Shown here piece after piece: positions 7,333 to 13,775 of a stretch of 28,588 bases of DNA. The notes under the pieces are model-generated. The model did not search any database. It had not been told where the DNA came from and was given only the letters and a program-made list of their open reading frames with translations. Within the stretch, counting starts at the first letter, position 1. Each line of letters starts with the position of its first letter. Origin of the DNA: an uncultured Acetatifactor sp. (GTDB lineage: Bacteria; Bacillota; Clostridia; Lachnospirales; Lachnospiraceae); contig CAJUFB010000030.1 in the NCBI GenBank assembly GCA_910585805.1, positions 1 through 28,588 of the forward strand, given 5' to 3'. The position numbers and the translations under genes were made by a program.

Positions 7333-8424
7333 CTAAACAGCTGCCGTACTCATGCCTCTCTCCACAGCTTCCGCCAGAACCGCCTCCCTGGCAGAGATAT
7401 CCGCCACCAGCTTAAACTGATTCCGTGCCCTGTCCAGATTATGATGCTCGCGGTGAATCTTAAAATACGTATCTCCGTTCAGATAATCCGTCAGAAACCG
7501 AATCCCGCACTCATAGGTCATAAGCTTGACTGACAGCGGCAGCAATGCAATCTCCGTTTCTGTCAAGGCATCCTTCATTTCGCTCAGATACCCCCTGGCA
7601 AATGCCTCAAACGCGCTTACTTCGAACCACACCTTATCCAGATCTGTCTCATCCTCCGCAGCCGAAGAGCCGCCCATACGTAACACATCTCCAAAATCAT
7701 ACAGCGCGCTTCCCGGCATAACCGTATCCAGGTCAATGACACAGACGGCCTTGCCGCTCTCCTGGTCAAACAGGATATTGTTGATCTTGGTGTCATTATG
7801 TGTCACACGGACTGGGATACGTCCATCTTCCATGCCCTTTACCACACTGTCCGCCCAGCCTGCATTTTCCAGGGCAAATTCGATTTCTTTTTTCACACTC
7901 TCCGCACGTCCCGCTTTATCCTCACGGACAGCTTCTCTCAGCGCCTCTATCCGCTTCGGCGTATGGTGAAAATCCCTGATCGTCTCATAGAGCCTGTCCA
8001 CCGGAAAATCCGCCAGCAGCTTCTGAAAATTCCCGAACCCAACCCCTGCCTCATACAGATCTTCCGCCGTTTTGCTGTTCTCAATGGTCTTGGTACCTTC
8101 GATAAATCTGTAGACGCGGAAGACATTATTGTCGTCAACTTTGTAATACTTCCCGCCGTCCTTTGCGGGAACCACAGTCAGCGTGCCTCTGTCAGCATCC
8201 CCGCCCGCCGCAATGAGCTTCCTGCGCAGGAAAGCAGTGACATTTTCAATATTATCCATCAGTTCGTCCGGATTGGTAAAAATGGAGGTATTGATCCTCT
8301 GCAGGATATACCTGGGCATGGTAACCAGGTAGGTATCATTGATATGTCCGTTTCCATAGCTTTCCGCATTGGTCTCAATCTCAAAATGCTGCAGGATATC
8401 GTTTCCCGTCATCTCAGTTTTCAT
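7333..8424 (-). CDS. nahK: N-acetylhexosamine 1-kinase (NahK/LnpB type)
   Basis: 363 residues; bifidobacterial NahK is about 359. Aminoglycoside-phosphotransferase-like fold: GNGHINDTYLV glycine-rich/nucleotide region (25-34), RYILQRINTSIF (38-49), catalytic VTHNDTKINNILFD (D211) and metal-binding VIDLDTVMPG (D231, D233), then DFGD (243-246) and YECGIRFLTDYLNGD. The RYILQ-NTSIF and HNDTK-NNIL blocks match my memory of NahK closely. The enzyme phosphorylates GlcNAc or GalNAc at C1 with ATP, feeding UDP-sugar or glycolytic routes in the cytoplasm. The partner phosphorylase and uridylyltransferase of the bifidobacterial pathway are not in this window. Start ATG 8424 has AAGGGG 9-14 nt upstream. 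It lies 235 bp after the GH109-like gene on the same strand, probably one transcription unit. Another homoserine-kinase-like or choline-kinase-like specificity is possible. Confidence 0.82.
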   Translation of the reverse strand: MKTEMTGNDILQHFEIETNAESYGNGHINDTYLVTMPRYILQRINTSIFTNPDELMDNIENVTAFLRRKLIAAGGDADRGTLTVVPAKDGGKYYKVDDNNVFRVYRFIEGTKTIENSKTAEDLYEAGVGFGNFQKLLADFPVDRLYETIRDFHHTPKRIEALREAVREDKAGRAESVKKEIEFALENAGWADSVVKGMEDGRIPVRVTHNDTKINNILFDQESGKAVCVIDLDTVMPGSALYDFGDVLRMGGSSAAEDETDLDKVWFEVSAFEAFARGYLSEMKDALTETEIALLPLSVKLMTYECGIRFLTDYLNGDTYFKIHREHHNLDRARNQFKLVADISAREAVLAEAVERGMSTAAV

Positions 8425-8599
8425 AATTTGCTGCCCCTTTTCCTTTCAATCTGCCGGGTTCGGTTCTCTTCCTTTTCCGATGCACCAAAGTTCCTCCGCT
8501 GCAGGCCTTCCCATTTGTCTCACACATTCCCGCTTCCTGGCAACCCCAACGGCTTATTTGCCGCAGTCCTTTCTGCCAGACACCGCCTGTCCCAAGCTA

Positions 8600-8673
8600 C
8601 CACATCATTACGCCGCCAGCTCCGAAATGCCACATCATATACGCCGCCAGCTCGGAATGTCACATCATATGCC
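8600..8673. repeat. 30-bp tandem repeat, about 2.4 copies, spanning the 3' end of the GH109-like gene
   Basis: Copies at 8600-8629 and 8630-8659 differ at a few positions; a partial third copy (8660-8673) contains the last codons and stop of the GH109-like gene. The unit reads ccacatcat(at)acgccgccag at its start. The period is a multiple of three. Confidence 0.75.
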
Positions 8674-9856
8674 ACTTCCCGCCTGTAAAATCAGGAATAT
8701 CCACCACAGCCCCACCTCTTGCCACGGACATCTCCGAAAGAGCGGTGATCACCATCCAGCTGGCCGCGTCATACACATCCACCGGCATGGGCGCATCCTC
8801 CCGCAGACATCCGAAAAAGATCTCGAACTCCAGCCAGTCCATTCCCTCATGTCCGCCTTTTACACCTTCTTCGATATACTTCTTCCAGACCGGATGGTCG
8901 TACTCCTCCGTATACAGCTGCGCATTATTGATGCATTTTTCCCGCCAGTCAAAGTCATGCTCTCTGTCTTCTTTTCTGTCCAGGAATATGGAGTCCGTGG
9001 CCTCCTCATACATGCCTTTCGTCCCGCGCACCGTGAAATTCCGGCTGTAATACCTGGGCAGCGTGGTATCCAGGGTCAGGCAGATGGTCTCGCCTCTGGC
9101 GCATTTGATCACCGTGGTCACGATGTCCCCCTGGGCAAAAGTCTGCCCTTTCAAAAATTCATCCTCCGGCTTGTTCTCCCTGATAAAATCCCGTAGCCCG
9201 GCCGCCTTGGAAGCCGTGGAGGTCAGCGTCAGCATACGGTTTCCGTGATTGATATCCAGCACTTTGGCAATGGGGCCCAGGTCATGGGTGGGATAGTTTT
9301 CGCAGTTTCTGCTCAGATAATTCCGCAGCCTGTAGTGCCTGTTCTCCTTTCCGAAGGAAATCTCGTCCCGCAGGTCATGCTGATAGCCGCCCGCACAGTG
9401 CACCACCTCGCCGAACACCCCCTTCCGAACCATATTCAGCACCATCATCTCCCGCCTGCCGAAGCAGCAGTTCTCCAGAAACATAAACGGCGTCCCTGTC
9501 TTCTCATAGGCCTCCACCAGGTCATAGCAGTCCTTCACAGTGCAGGCACCGCCCACTTCCATAGCCACCGCCTTGCCTGCATACATGGCCGCCAGCGCGA
9601 TTTCCACATGACTCTCCCATGCGGTGACAATGATGATGGTATTTACGTTTTCATCTTTTATTACATCATGATAGTCAAGGTATACCGCAGGCCGATCCTG
9701 CCCCTTTGCCGCTACCGCTTCGGCTCCTTTCTGTGCCCTGTCCTCATAGACATCGCACACTGCTGTCACCTGCTCTCCCTGCCCCAGGATCTCATAACAC
9801 AGCAATCCGTAGCCTCTTCCGCCCAATCCGATAAATCCGATCTTAATCTCTTTCAT
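8660..9856 (-). CDS. GH109-like Gfo/Idh/MocA-fold protein (putative NAD-dependent glycosidase)
   Basis: 398 residues. The N-terminal Rossmann motif GFIGLGGRG (7-15) and EVGGACTV belong to the Gfo/Idh/MocA fold. Further blocks are those I associate with GH109 alpha-N-acetylgalactosaminidases and close relatives: ENCCFGRREMMVLNM-KGVFGEV (128-151), YPTHDLGPIAKVLDINHGNR (188-207), GGHEGMDWL (334-342), PVDVYDAASW (358-367) and PDFTGGKW near the end. GH109 enzymes cleave GalNAc glycosides through an NAD-assisted oxidation-elimination cycle. No signal peptide is seen, so this one would be cytoplasmic. The NahK-type kinase downstream supports an N-acetylhexosamine role. Specificity is uncertain; a plain dehydrogenase remains possible. 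Start: ATG 9856 has SD GGAGG and lies downstream of the predicted promoter. Earlier in-frame ATGs (9910, 9952) overlap promoter sequence. Confidence 0.75.
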   Translation of the reverse strand: MKEIKIGFIGLGGRGYGLLCYEILGQGEQVTAVCDVYEDRAQKGAEAVAAKGQDRPAVYLDYHDVIKDENVNTIIIVTAWESHVEIALAAMYAGKAVAMEVGGACTVKDCYDLVEAYEKTGTPFMFLENCCFGRREMMVLNMVRKGVFGEVVHCAGGYQHDLRDEISFGKENRHYRLRNYLSRNCENYPTHDLGPIAKVLDINHGNRMLTLTSTASKAAGLRDFIRENKPEDEFLKGQTFAQGDIVTTVIKCARGETICLTLDTTLPRYYSRNFTVRGTKGMYEEATDSIFLDRKEDREHDFDWREKCINNAQLYTEEYDHPVWKKYIEEGVKGGHEGMDWLEFEIFFGCLREDAPMPVDVYDAASWMVITALSEMSVARGGAVVDIPDFTGGKWHMM

Positions 9857-9893
9857 TCCGCCTGCCTCCGTCGATTTGCCATACCGTTTTTCC

Positions 9894-9922
9894 TTTACAA
9901 TATTCTCCATTAGTGTTATGAT
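9894..9922 (+). promoter_or_regulatory. araC-type gene promoter
   Basis: TTTACA (9894-9899), 17 bp, TATGAT (9917-9922): 5/6 matches in both boxes. Predicted transcription start near 9929, leaving an 80-nt leader before the ATG at 10011. The -35 lies inside one arm of an 11-bp inverted repeat. Confidence 0.6.
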
Positions 9923-9934
9923 ATCATCATAAAA

Positions 9935-9962
9935 AGTATATATCCATATCATTTTAGTCCAA
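9935..9962 (-). promoter_or_regulatory. promoter of the GH109-like/nahK unit
   Basis: Minus strand TTGGAC (9962-9957), 16 bp, TATACT (9940-9935). Predicted start near 9928, about 72 nt before ATG 9856. The -35 is weak (3/6), as expected for an activator-dependent promoter. Confidence 0.45.
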
Positions 9963-10010
9963 TAAAATGTATTTTTAGCTCAATATTGTAAATCATTCAG
10001 GAGATCAATT

Positions 10011-10850
10011 ATGATGTGGCTCGCTTACCCGATCAAAGAACAGATCCAGATCACCGATATGTACTCACTGTTCGAAGTACATTATGACAACGGCTACGCG
10101 TTCCCGGGTGAAAGCCACAATTTCTGGGAATGCGTCTATATGATAAAAGGCGAGGCATGTGTCTCCGGCAACGAAAGAGTCTACAACCTCGCCCAGGGTT
10201 CCATCATTTTCCACAAACCGCTGGAACTCCACAAATTCATCGTAAACGGCAAAGACGGCGCCGACATGCTGATTTTTTCTTTTGCCGCAGAAGGGCCTCT
10301 CACTTCTTATCTGGAAGAGAAAGTTTTTACCCTGTCGGATTTCCAGAAATCGATCCTGGACTCCCTGCTCCAGTTCATTCGGAAACAGACAAAACCAACG
10401 GCGGATTCCGAAGGCCTGCACTGTTCCTGCCTGGAACCATTCCACACCATACCCACTTACTCCCAGATGCTGTCAACCTACCTTCAGCAGCTGATGCTCT
10501 CCCTTGCCGAGACAGGAACCATATCCTCTGCCTCCTCCGCCCCGGACGCGGTCACCTTCCGCCAGGCCATCAGTTACCTGAACAGCAATATCCACAGACA
10601 GCCCTCCGTCCCCGAGCTTGCCCGGTTCTGCAATGTCAGCGAGTCCGGACTGAAACGGATTTTCGATAAATATGCGGGAATCAGCATCCACAAATATCTG
10701 CTGAAAATGAAGGTCAAAACCGCCGCCGAACTGCTGCAGCAGGGGGAAAGCGTGTCCTGCGTGGCGGAGAAGCTGGGCTTTAATTCACAGAGCTACTTTT
10801 CCAGGGCTTTCAGGCGGGAAACGGGGGTTATGCCGTCCAGCCTGAAGTGA
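10011..10850 (+). CDS. AraC-family transcriptional regulator
   Basis: 279 residues: N-terminal cupin-like sensing domain (about 20-95; HNFWECVYMIKGEA, GSIIFHKPLELHKF) and C-terminal double helix-turn-helix (about 180-279; SVPELARFCNVSESGLKRIF and VSCVAEKLGFNSQSYFSRAF). This is the standard size and layout of sugar-responsive AraC regulators. It is transcribed divergently from the GH109-like/nahK unit across a 154-bp control region, so it most likely controls that unit and perhaps itself. The ligand is unknown; an amino sugar or its phosphate is a reasonable guess from context. SD AGGAG lies 8 nt before the first of two consecutive ATGs. The 3' end is convergent with a degenerate HTH fragment. 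Confidence 0.9.
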   Translation: MMWLAYPIKEQIQITDMYSLFEVHYDNGYAFPGESHNFWECVYMIKGEACVSGNERVYNLAQGSIIFHKPLELHKFIVNGKDGADMLIFSFAAEGPLTSYLEEKVFTLSDFQKSILDSLLQFIRKQTKPTADSEGLHCSCLEPFHTIPTYSQMLSTYLQQLMLSLAETGTISSASSAPDAVTFRQAISYLNSNIHRQPSVPELARFCNVSESGLKRIFDKYAGISIHKYLLKMKVKTAAELLQQGESVSCVAEKLGFNSQSYFSRAFRRETGVMPSSLK

Positions 10851-11216
10851 ATCATCAAGGCTCACTTCCCCTGTTTCCCAGTGCGCTCTGTCCGATATCA
10901 GGGCGCGCTGTTCCAGAACTTCCAGAGAATCCGTTTCCAGCAGGGGCATATTCCACCCTCCTGATTTGCCGTATTGCCTCGCCAGTTTGCCGTAATTATA
11001 GTAGGAGGGCTTGTGAAGTCCCTTTTCTATTCGCTCTAACTGCCTGGGCGTAACTACGAGTTCGTCGCCATCATAGACAGCATTTTCCCGGGATTTACCA
11101 TAAAATGTCCGCAGCATTTTCAGCGTCATTCCGGCATCCCTGGCATTATCCACGGATATCCCCTGCCAGATGCGGTATCCGGGATAGCCGACCCATGCAT
11201 ACATATCCAGAAACAT
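10851..11216 (-). pseudogene. remnant of a helix-turn-helix protein
   Basis: The minus-strand frame contains TLKMLRTFYGKSRENAV and VTPRQLERIEKGLHKPSYYN, then NYGKLARQYG. These look like an XRE-type HTH scaffold (recognition helix followed by E-K/N-G and PS). No SD or natural N-terminus is visible, and the frame simply runs on antisense into the 3' end of the AraC-type gene, so it has no family C-terminus either. I read it as a decayed or truncated regulator. The exact family is not recognised. Confidence 0.4.
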
Positions 11217-11250
11217 TTGCCGGAAGGCAGTAACCTGTTCCAGGTATCAC

Positions 11251-11295
11251 CTGATTGTACTCCCGTATAAATTCCTGTTCATTGGTATCTTTCAT
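11251..11295 (-). pseudogene. short conserved N-terminus MKDTNEQEFIREYNQ (fragment)
   Basis: ATG 11295, preceded by AGGGGA, encodes 15 residues matching a second copy at 16455-16499 (MKKTREQEFIQKYNQ) with the same upstream AGGGGAATGAAA. After residue 15 this frame continues into unrelated sequence. It is probably the start of a protein commonly found near DUF1703 genes; the function is not recognised. Confidence 0.35.
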
Positions 11296-11382
11296 TCCCC
11301 TGACCTTTCCTTTTCCCTTTCGAACCGATTATTTTCCACCTGAATCCGTGAACTTCATGTTTTCCCTTTTAGACTTCCGGCT

Positions 11383-13125
11383 CTATTCCGTTCCGATCAG
11401 CACCTGTTTCCCACTGAACGCAAATCCATACTTTTGAATACGTTCCGCCGGGAATCCCCGTTCCAGTAATGCGGCTTCATACTGCTTCTCTTCAATCTGG
11501 CGCAGCGCGGTCTGCACTGTGTCCTCCAGGGTTTTCTCCCTTCTCGGATCATTCACCTTGAATTCTATAATAATCGCATCTTTACCGCGATTATTTATGA
11601 TCGCATCTTTACCGCGATTATTATAGACCTCGTCTCCGTCGCGGTCCCTGGGTTCCATCTGGATATCATACCGCCCGAAACCGCTCTCCCGGTTGGATGT
11701 GATGATATACTGATCTGCCAGGTCCACCATCAGCCCCAGGACAAAACCGTGGTAAAACTTCTCCGGCTCCGCTTCCTCCGACGGCTTCACCCCTGCATCA
11801 AAGCTGCTGAATGTAGCCAGCGCCACCCTGTTCATGTAGAGGTTCATTGCATCCAGGTCTCCCAGCAGCAGGGCTTTGATGAAGGTATTGTAATGCGGCG
11901 TGTAGTCCCTGAACCACCCCTCTATCATCCGCTCAAACATCAGCCGCACTTCCCGGTTTGTAAGCTTCAGCCCGTACTGCCACCTTCCCCCGGGAAGCAT
12001 CTCATGGCTCTCCACCCTTAAATAGCCGCTGGCCAGGAGCAGGCTCCAGATGGCGCTCTGGCTGTAGTCAAGCTGCTCAAACACAATCTGCTCGTCAATC
12101 TCCGTATGAAAAATCCCATCCCCCAGCAGAAGCTCCATGGTCATCTTCACCTCCGGGCTTCCCTCGCGGATCAGCTTGCCTGCCAGGCTGTTGGAGCTGG
12201 TATTGGCCCAGTAGGCGGCAAAATTCCCCGTCTTCAGATAGTTCAGAATGGACCATGGATTATAAATGTCCCTCCTTTTTCCGAAGGAAAAACCGTCATA
12301 CCACTTCTTCACTTCTTCCCGCCTGTCTCCCATCCCATATTCGTCCAGTGCGCCAAATACCTCCTGCTCTGTAAAACCAAAGCTGTCCGCATACATCTCA
12401 GAAGTAGCAGTTACTACTACCAGATTATTTAAATCTGAGAAAATCGACTCTTTGCTGACCCGGGTAATCCCGGTCATGATCGCCCGTTCCAGGTATGGGT
12501 TCGTCTTAAAGGACGCGTTGAACAGGCTCCTGAAAAACACCACAATCTCCCGCCAGTAGCCATGTACATAAGCTTCCTGCATGGGAGTATCGTATTCGTC
12601 CAACAGAAGGATGACCCTTTTGCCGTAATAGCGCGAAAGATAAGAAGACAACGCATGCAGCGAATTCGCAGCCAGATAGTTCTCCATATCCGCAGATATC
12701 TTTCGGAAATTTTCCTTTTCATCCTCATTCATGCAATCACTGTCAAGCAGATAGCCGTAACTGTTATACAGATTTTTGATTATCTGGCAAATCTGCTTTC
12801 TGGCATCCGAAAATGTGGTCTCCTTCACGCTGGCAAAGGAGAGGCTGATGACAGGATACGTTCCCTGCAGCTGCCGGTACTTCTCTTCCTTCCAGATGGA
12901 CAGGCCTGCAAAATCCGCAGCTTCCCCCGCATATCTCACCGAGAAAAAATGCTCCAGCATGCTCATCGTCAGGGTCTTGCCAAAGCGCCTGGGACGGGTG
13001 AGCAGCGTGACCACATCCTCATTTTCCCACCATTGCCTGATGAATTCTGTCTTATCGATATAAAAACAATTTGCCTGAATTAACTGCCCAAAGTCCTGAT
13101 GCCCGATGCCAATGACTCTTGCCAT
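11383..13125 (-). CDS. AAA-ATPase-like / PD-(D/E)XK nuclease fusion (DUF1703 type)
   Basis: 580 residues. The N-terminal AAA-ATPase-like domain starts with IGIGHQDFGQLIQANCFYID and has an atypical Walker A RPRRFGKT (44-51) and Walker B VILLLDEYDTP (171-181). The C-terminal PD-(D/E)XK-type domain shows YHGFVLGLM, RYDIQMEP (catalytic Asp) and IIIEFKV (E521, K523). Genes of this type occur in many copies in Lachnospiraceae and Bacteroidetes and have no settled function; a mobile or defence-related role is often suspected. Just before E521 lies a 9-residue direct duplication (NNRGKDAII twice, 502-519). The start ATG has SD AGGAG. Two remnants of the same family lie at 13601 and 16702. The encoded protein seems full-length and open. 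Confidence 0.85.
   Translation of the reverse strand: MARVIGIGHQDFGQLIQANCFYIDKTEFIRQWWENEDVVTLLTRPRRFGKTLTMSMLEHFFSVRYAGEAADFAGLSIWKEEKYRQLQGTYPVISLSFASVKETTFSDARKQICQIIKNLYNSYGYLLDSDCMNEDEKENFRKISADMENYLAANSLHALSSYLSRYYGKRVILLLDEYDTPMQEAYVHGYWREIVVFFRSLFNASFKTNPYLERAIMTGITRVSKESIFSDLNNLVVVTATSEMYADSFGFTEQEVFGALDEYGMGDRREEVKKWYDGFSFGKRRDIYNPWSILNYLKTGNFAAYWANTSSNSLAGKLIREGSPEVKMTMELLLGDGIFHTEIDEQIVFEQLDYSQSAIWSLLLASGYLRVESHEMLPGGRWQYGLKLTNREVRLMFERMIEGWFRDYTPHYNTFIKALLLGDLDAMNLYMNRVALATFSSFDAGVKPSEEAEPEKFYHGFVLGLMVDLADQYIITSNRESGFGRYDIQMEPRDRDGDEVYNNRGKDAIINNRGKDAIIIEFKVNDPRREKTLEDTVQTALRQIEEKQYEAALLERGFPAERIQKYGFAFSGKQVLIGTE
11569..11622 (-). repeat. 27-bp tandem duplication inside the DUF1703 gene
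   Basis: Two adjacent copies of a 27-bp unit, nearly identical at DNA level (the 22-bp core starting tcgcatcttt recurs at 11574 and 11601). They encode NNRGKDAII twice, in frame, immediately before the nuclease E-x-K motif. Confidence 0.85.
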
Positions 13126-13184
13126 ACTGTTCTCCTCTTTCTTCCTTTTACTTCTTTTTCCTGATCCCCTGATTCGAAAGCCTG

Positions 13185-13251
13185 CTGCTTTATCTGAAAG
13201 CTGCTGTCAACCCTGCTTTATCCGGAAACTGCTGCCAGCTCTGCTTTATGG
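13185..13251. repeat. 28-bp imperfect tandem repeat, about 2.4 copies
   Basis: Units at 13185-13212 and 13213-13240 both begin CTGCTTTATC and contain GAAA-CTGCTG. A third partial copy starts at 13241, and a degenerate piece may precede the first unit. Confidence 0.55.
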
Positions 13252-13276
13252 TACGAAAAACAGGAAGAACATATCT

Positions 13277-13306
13277 ATTTTATTTTTCGTATATACGTGT
13301 AATCAA
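13277..13306 (-). promoter_or_regulatory. possible promoter of the DUF1703 gene
   Basis: Minus strand TTGATT (13306-13301), 18 bp, TAAAAT (13282-13277), about 150 nt upstream of the start codon. The spacer contains a 10-bp palindrome CGTATATACG (13288-13297) that could be an operator. Confidence 0.4.
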
Positions 13307-13528
13307 ATTGCCCTGGATATGTACTTCCCTTTTAATTGTAGCATTCCATGAAAAATCGCGCAATTATTTTCTGCCGCTTTCTCCAACGCAGGTCATAAAA
13401 AGTCGCGCTCACTACCTCTAAAATTCCTTTTTCTTTAACACAAAGGAGCCGGACACGCAATAAAGTAAATTTTTACACTTTTACATAACATCAATTCGAA
13501 ATAGGCTTATCGGAGTCCAGTCATGATA

Positions 13529-13557
13529 TTGAAACCCGGCAGAAAATATGTTACTAT
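13529..13557 (+). promoter_or_regulatory. conserved promoter of DUF1703 remnant 1
   Basis: TTGAAA (13529-13534), 17 bp, TACTAT (13552-13557). The block from here to the start codon (72 bp) aligns without gaps to the promoter block at 16630-16701. Confidence 0.65.
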
Positions 13558-13600
13558 TTACCTGGATGCAGAAACAACGATGCAGGAGGTGAGGTATCCC

Positions 13601-13672
13601 ATGGCAAGAACCGTCGGAATCGGACATCAGGATTTTGAAAAAATAAAGAATAAGTTTTTCGCAAGGAGCTAA
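13601..13672 (+). pseudogene. DUF1703 family remnant 1 (N-terminal 13 codons)
   Basis: ATG with upstream AGGAGG starts MARTVGIGHQDFE, the family N-terminus, then breaks into unrelated KIKNKFFARS and stops. The 39 bp of family coding sequence differ from remnant 2 at two positions by my count. Upstream sequence is shared with remnant 2 but not with the intact gene at 11383-13125. Confidence 0.75.
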
Positions 13673-13675
13673 GCC

Positions 13676-13764
13676 ATGACGAGACCGGAACGCAGGAGAG
13701 AAAAGAAAAACTACGAAAGGGACTTTGCAGCATTCTGCAAAATAATGAAGCAATATTTTGCATT
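13676..13764 (+). pseudogene. N-terminal fragment of an unidentified protein, possibly a transposase
   Basis: ATG 13676 has a strong SD (AAGGAG, 7 nt upstream) overlapping the stop of remnant 1. It encodes MTRPERRREKKNYERDFAAF and about 10 more residues of basic helical protein, then runs antisense into the 3' end of the lipoprotein gene. I recall DDE transposases of Clostridia starting with a similar basic R-E-R-R-x-x-K-x-Y-E-R stretch, but this is memory only. No transposase catalytic region is present. Confidence 0.35.
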
Positions 13765-13775
13765 GAGAACCTGTT

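Larger units (their letters stand above)
9894..9992. promoter_or_regulatory. 11-bp inverted repeat flanking the divergent control region
   Basis: TTTACAATATT (9894-9904) and AATATTGTAAA (9982-9992) are exact reverse complements enclosing 77 AT-rich bp with both promoters. A further 10-bp palindrome ATGATATCAT lies at 9918-9927. These are candidate sites for the adjacent AraC-family protein or another regulator. Confidence 0.45.
13126..13600. other. 475-bp non-coding stretch with repeats and promoters
   Basis: No gene is supported between the DUF1703 start and the remnant at 13601. Contents: a 28-bp tandem repeat (13185-13251), a possible promoter for the DUF1703 gene (13277-13306) and the promoter block shared with the second remnant (from 13529). 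The rest is AT-rich sequence without recognisable features. Confidence 0.6.
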
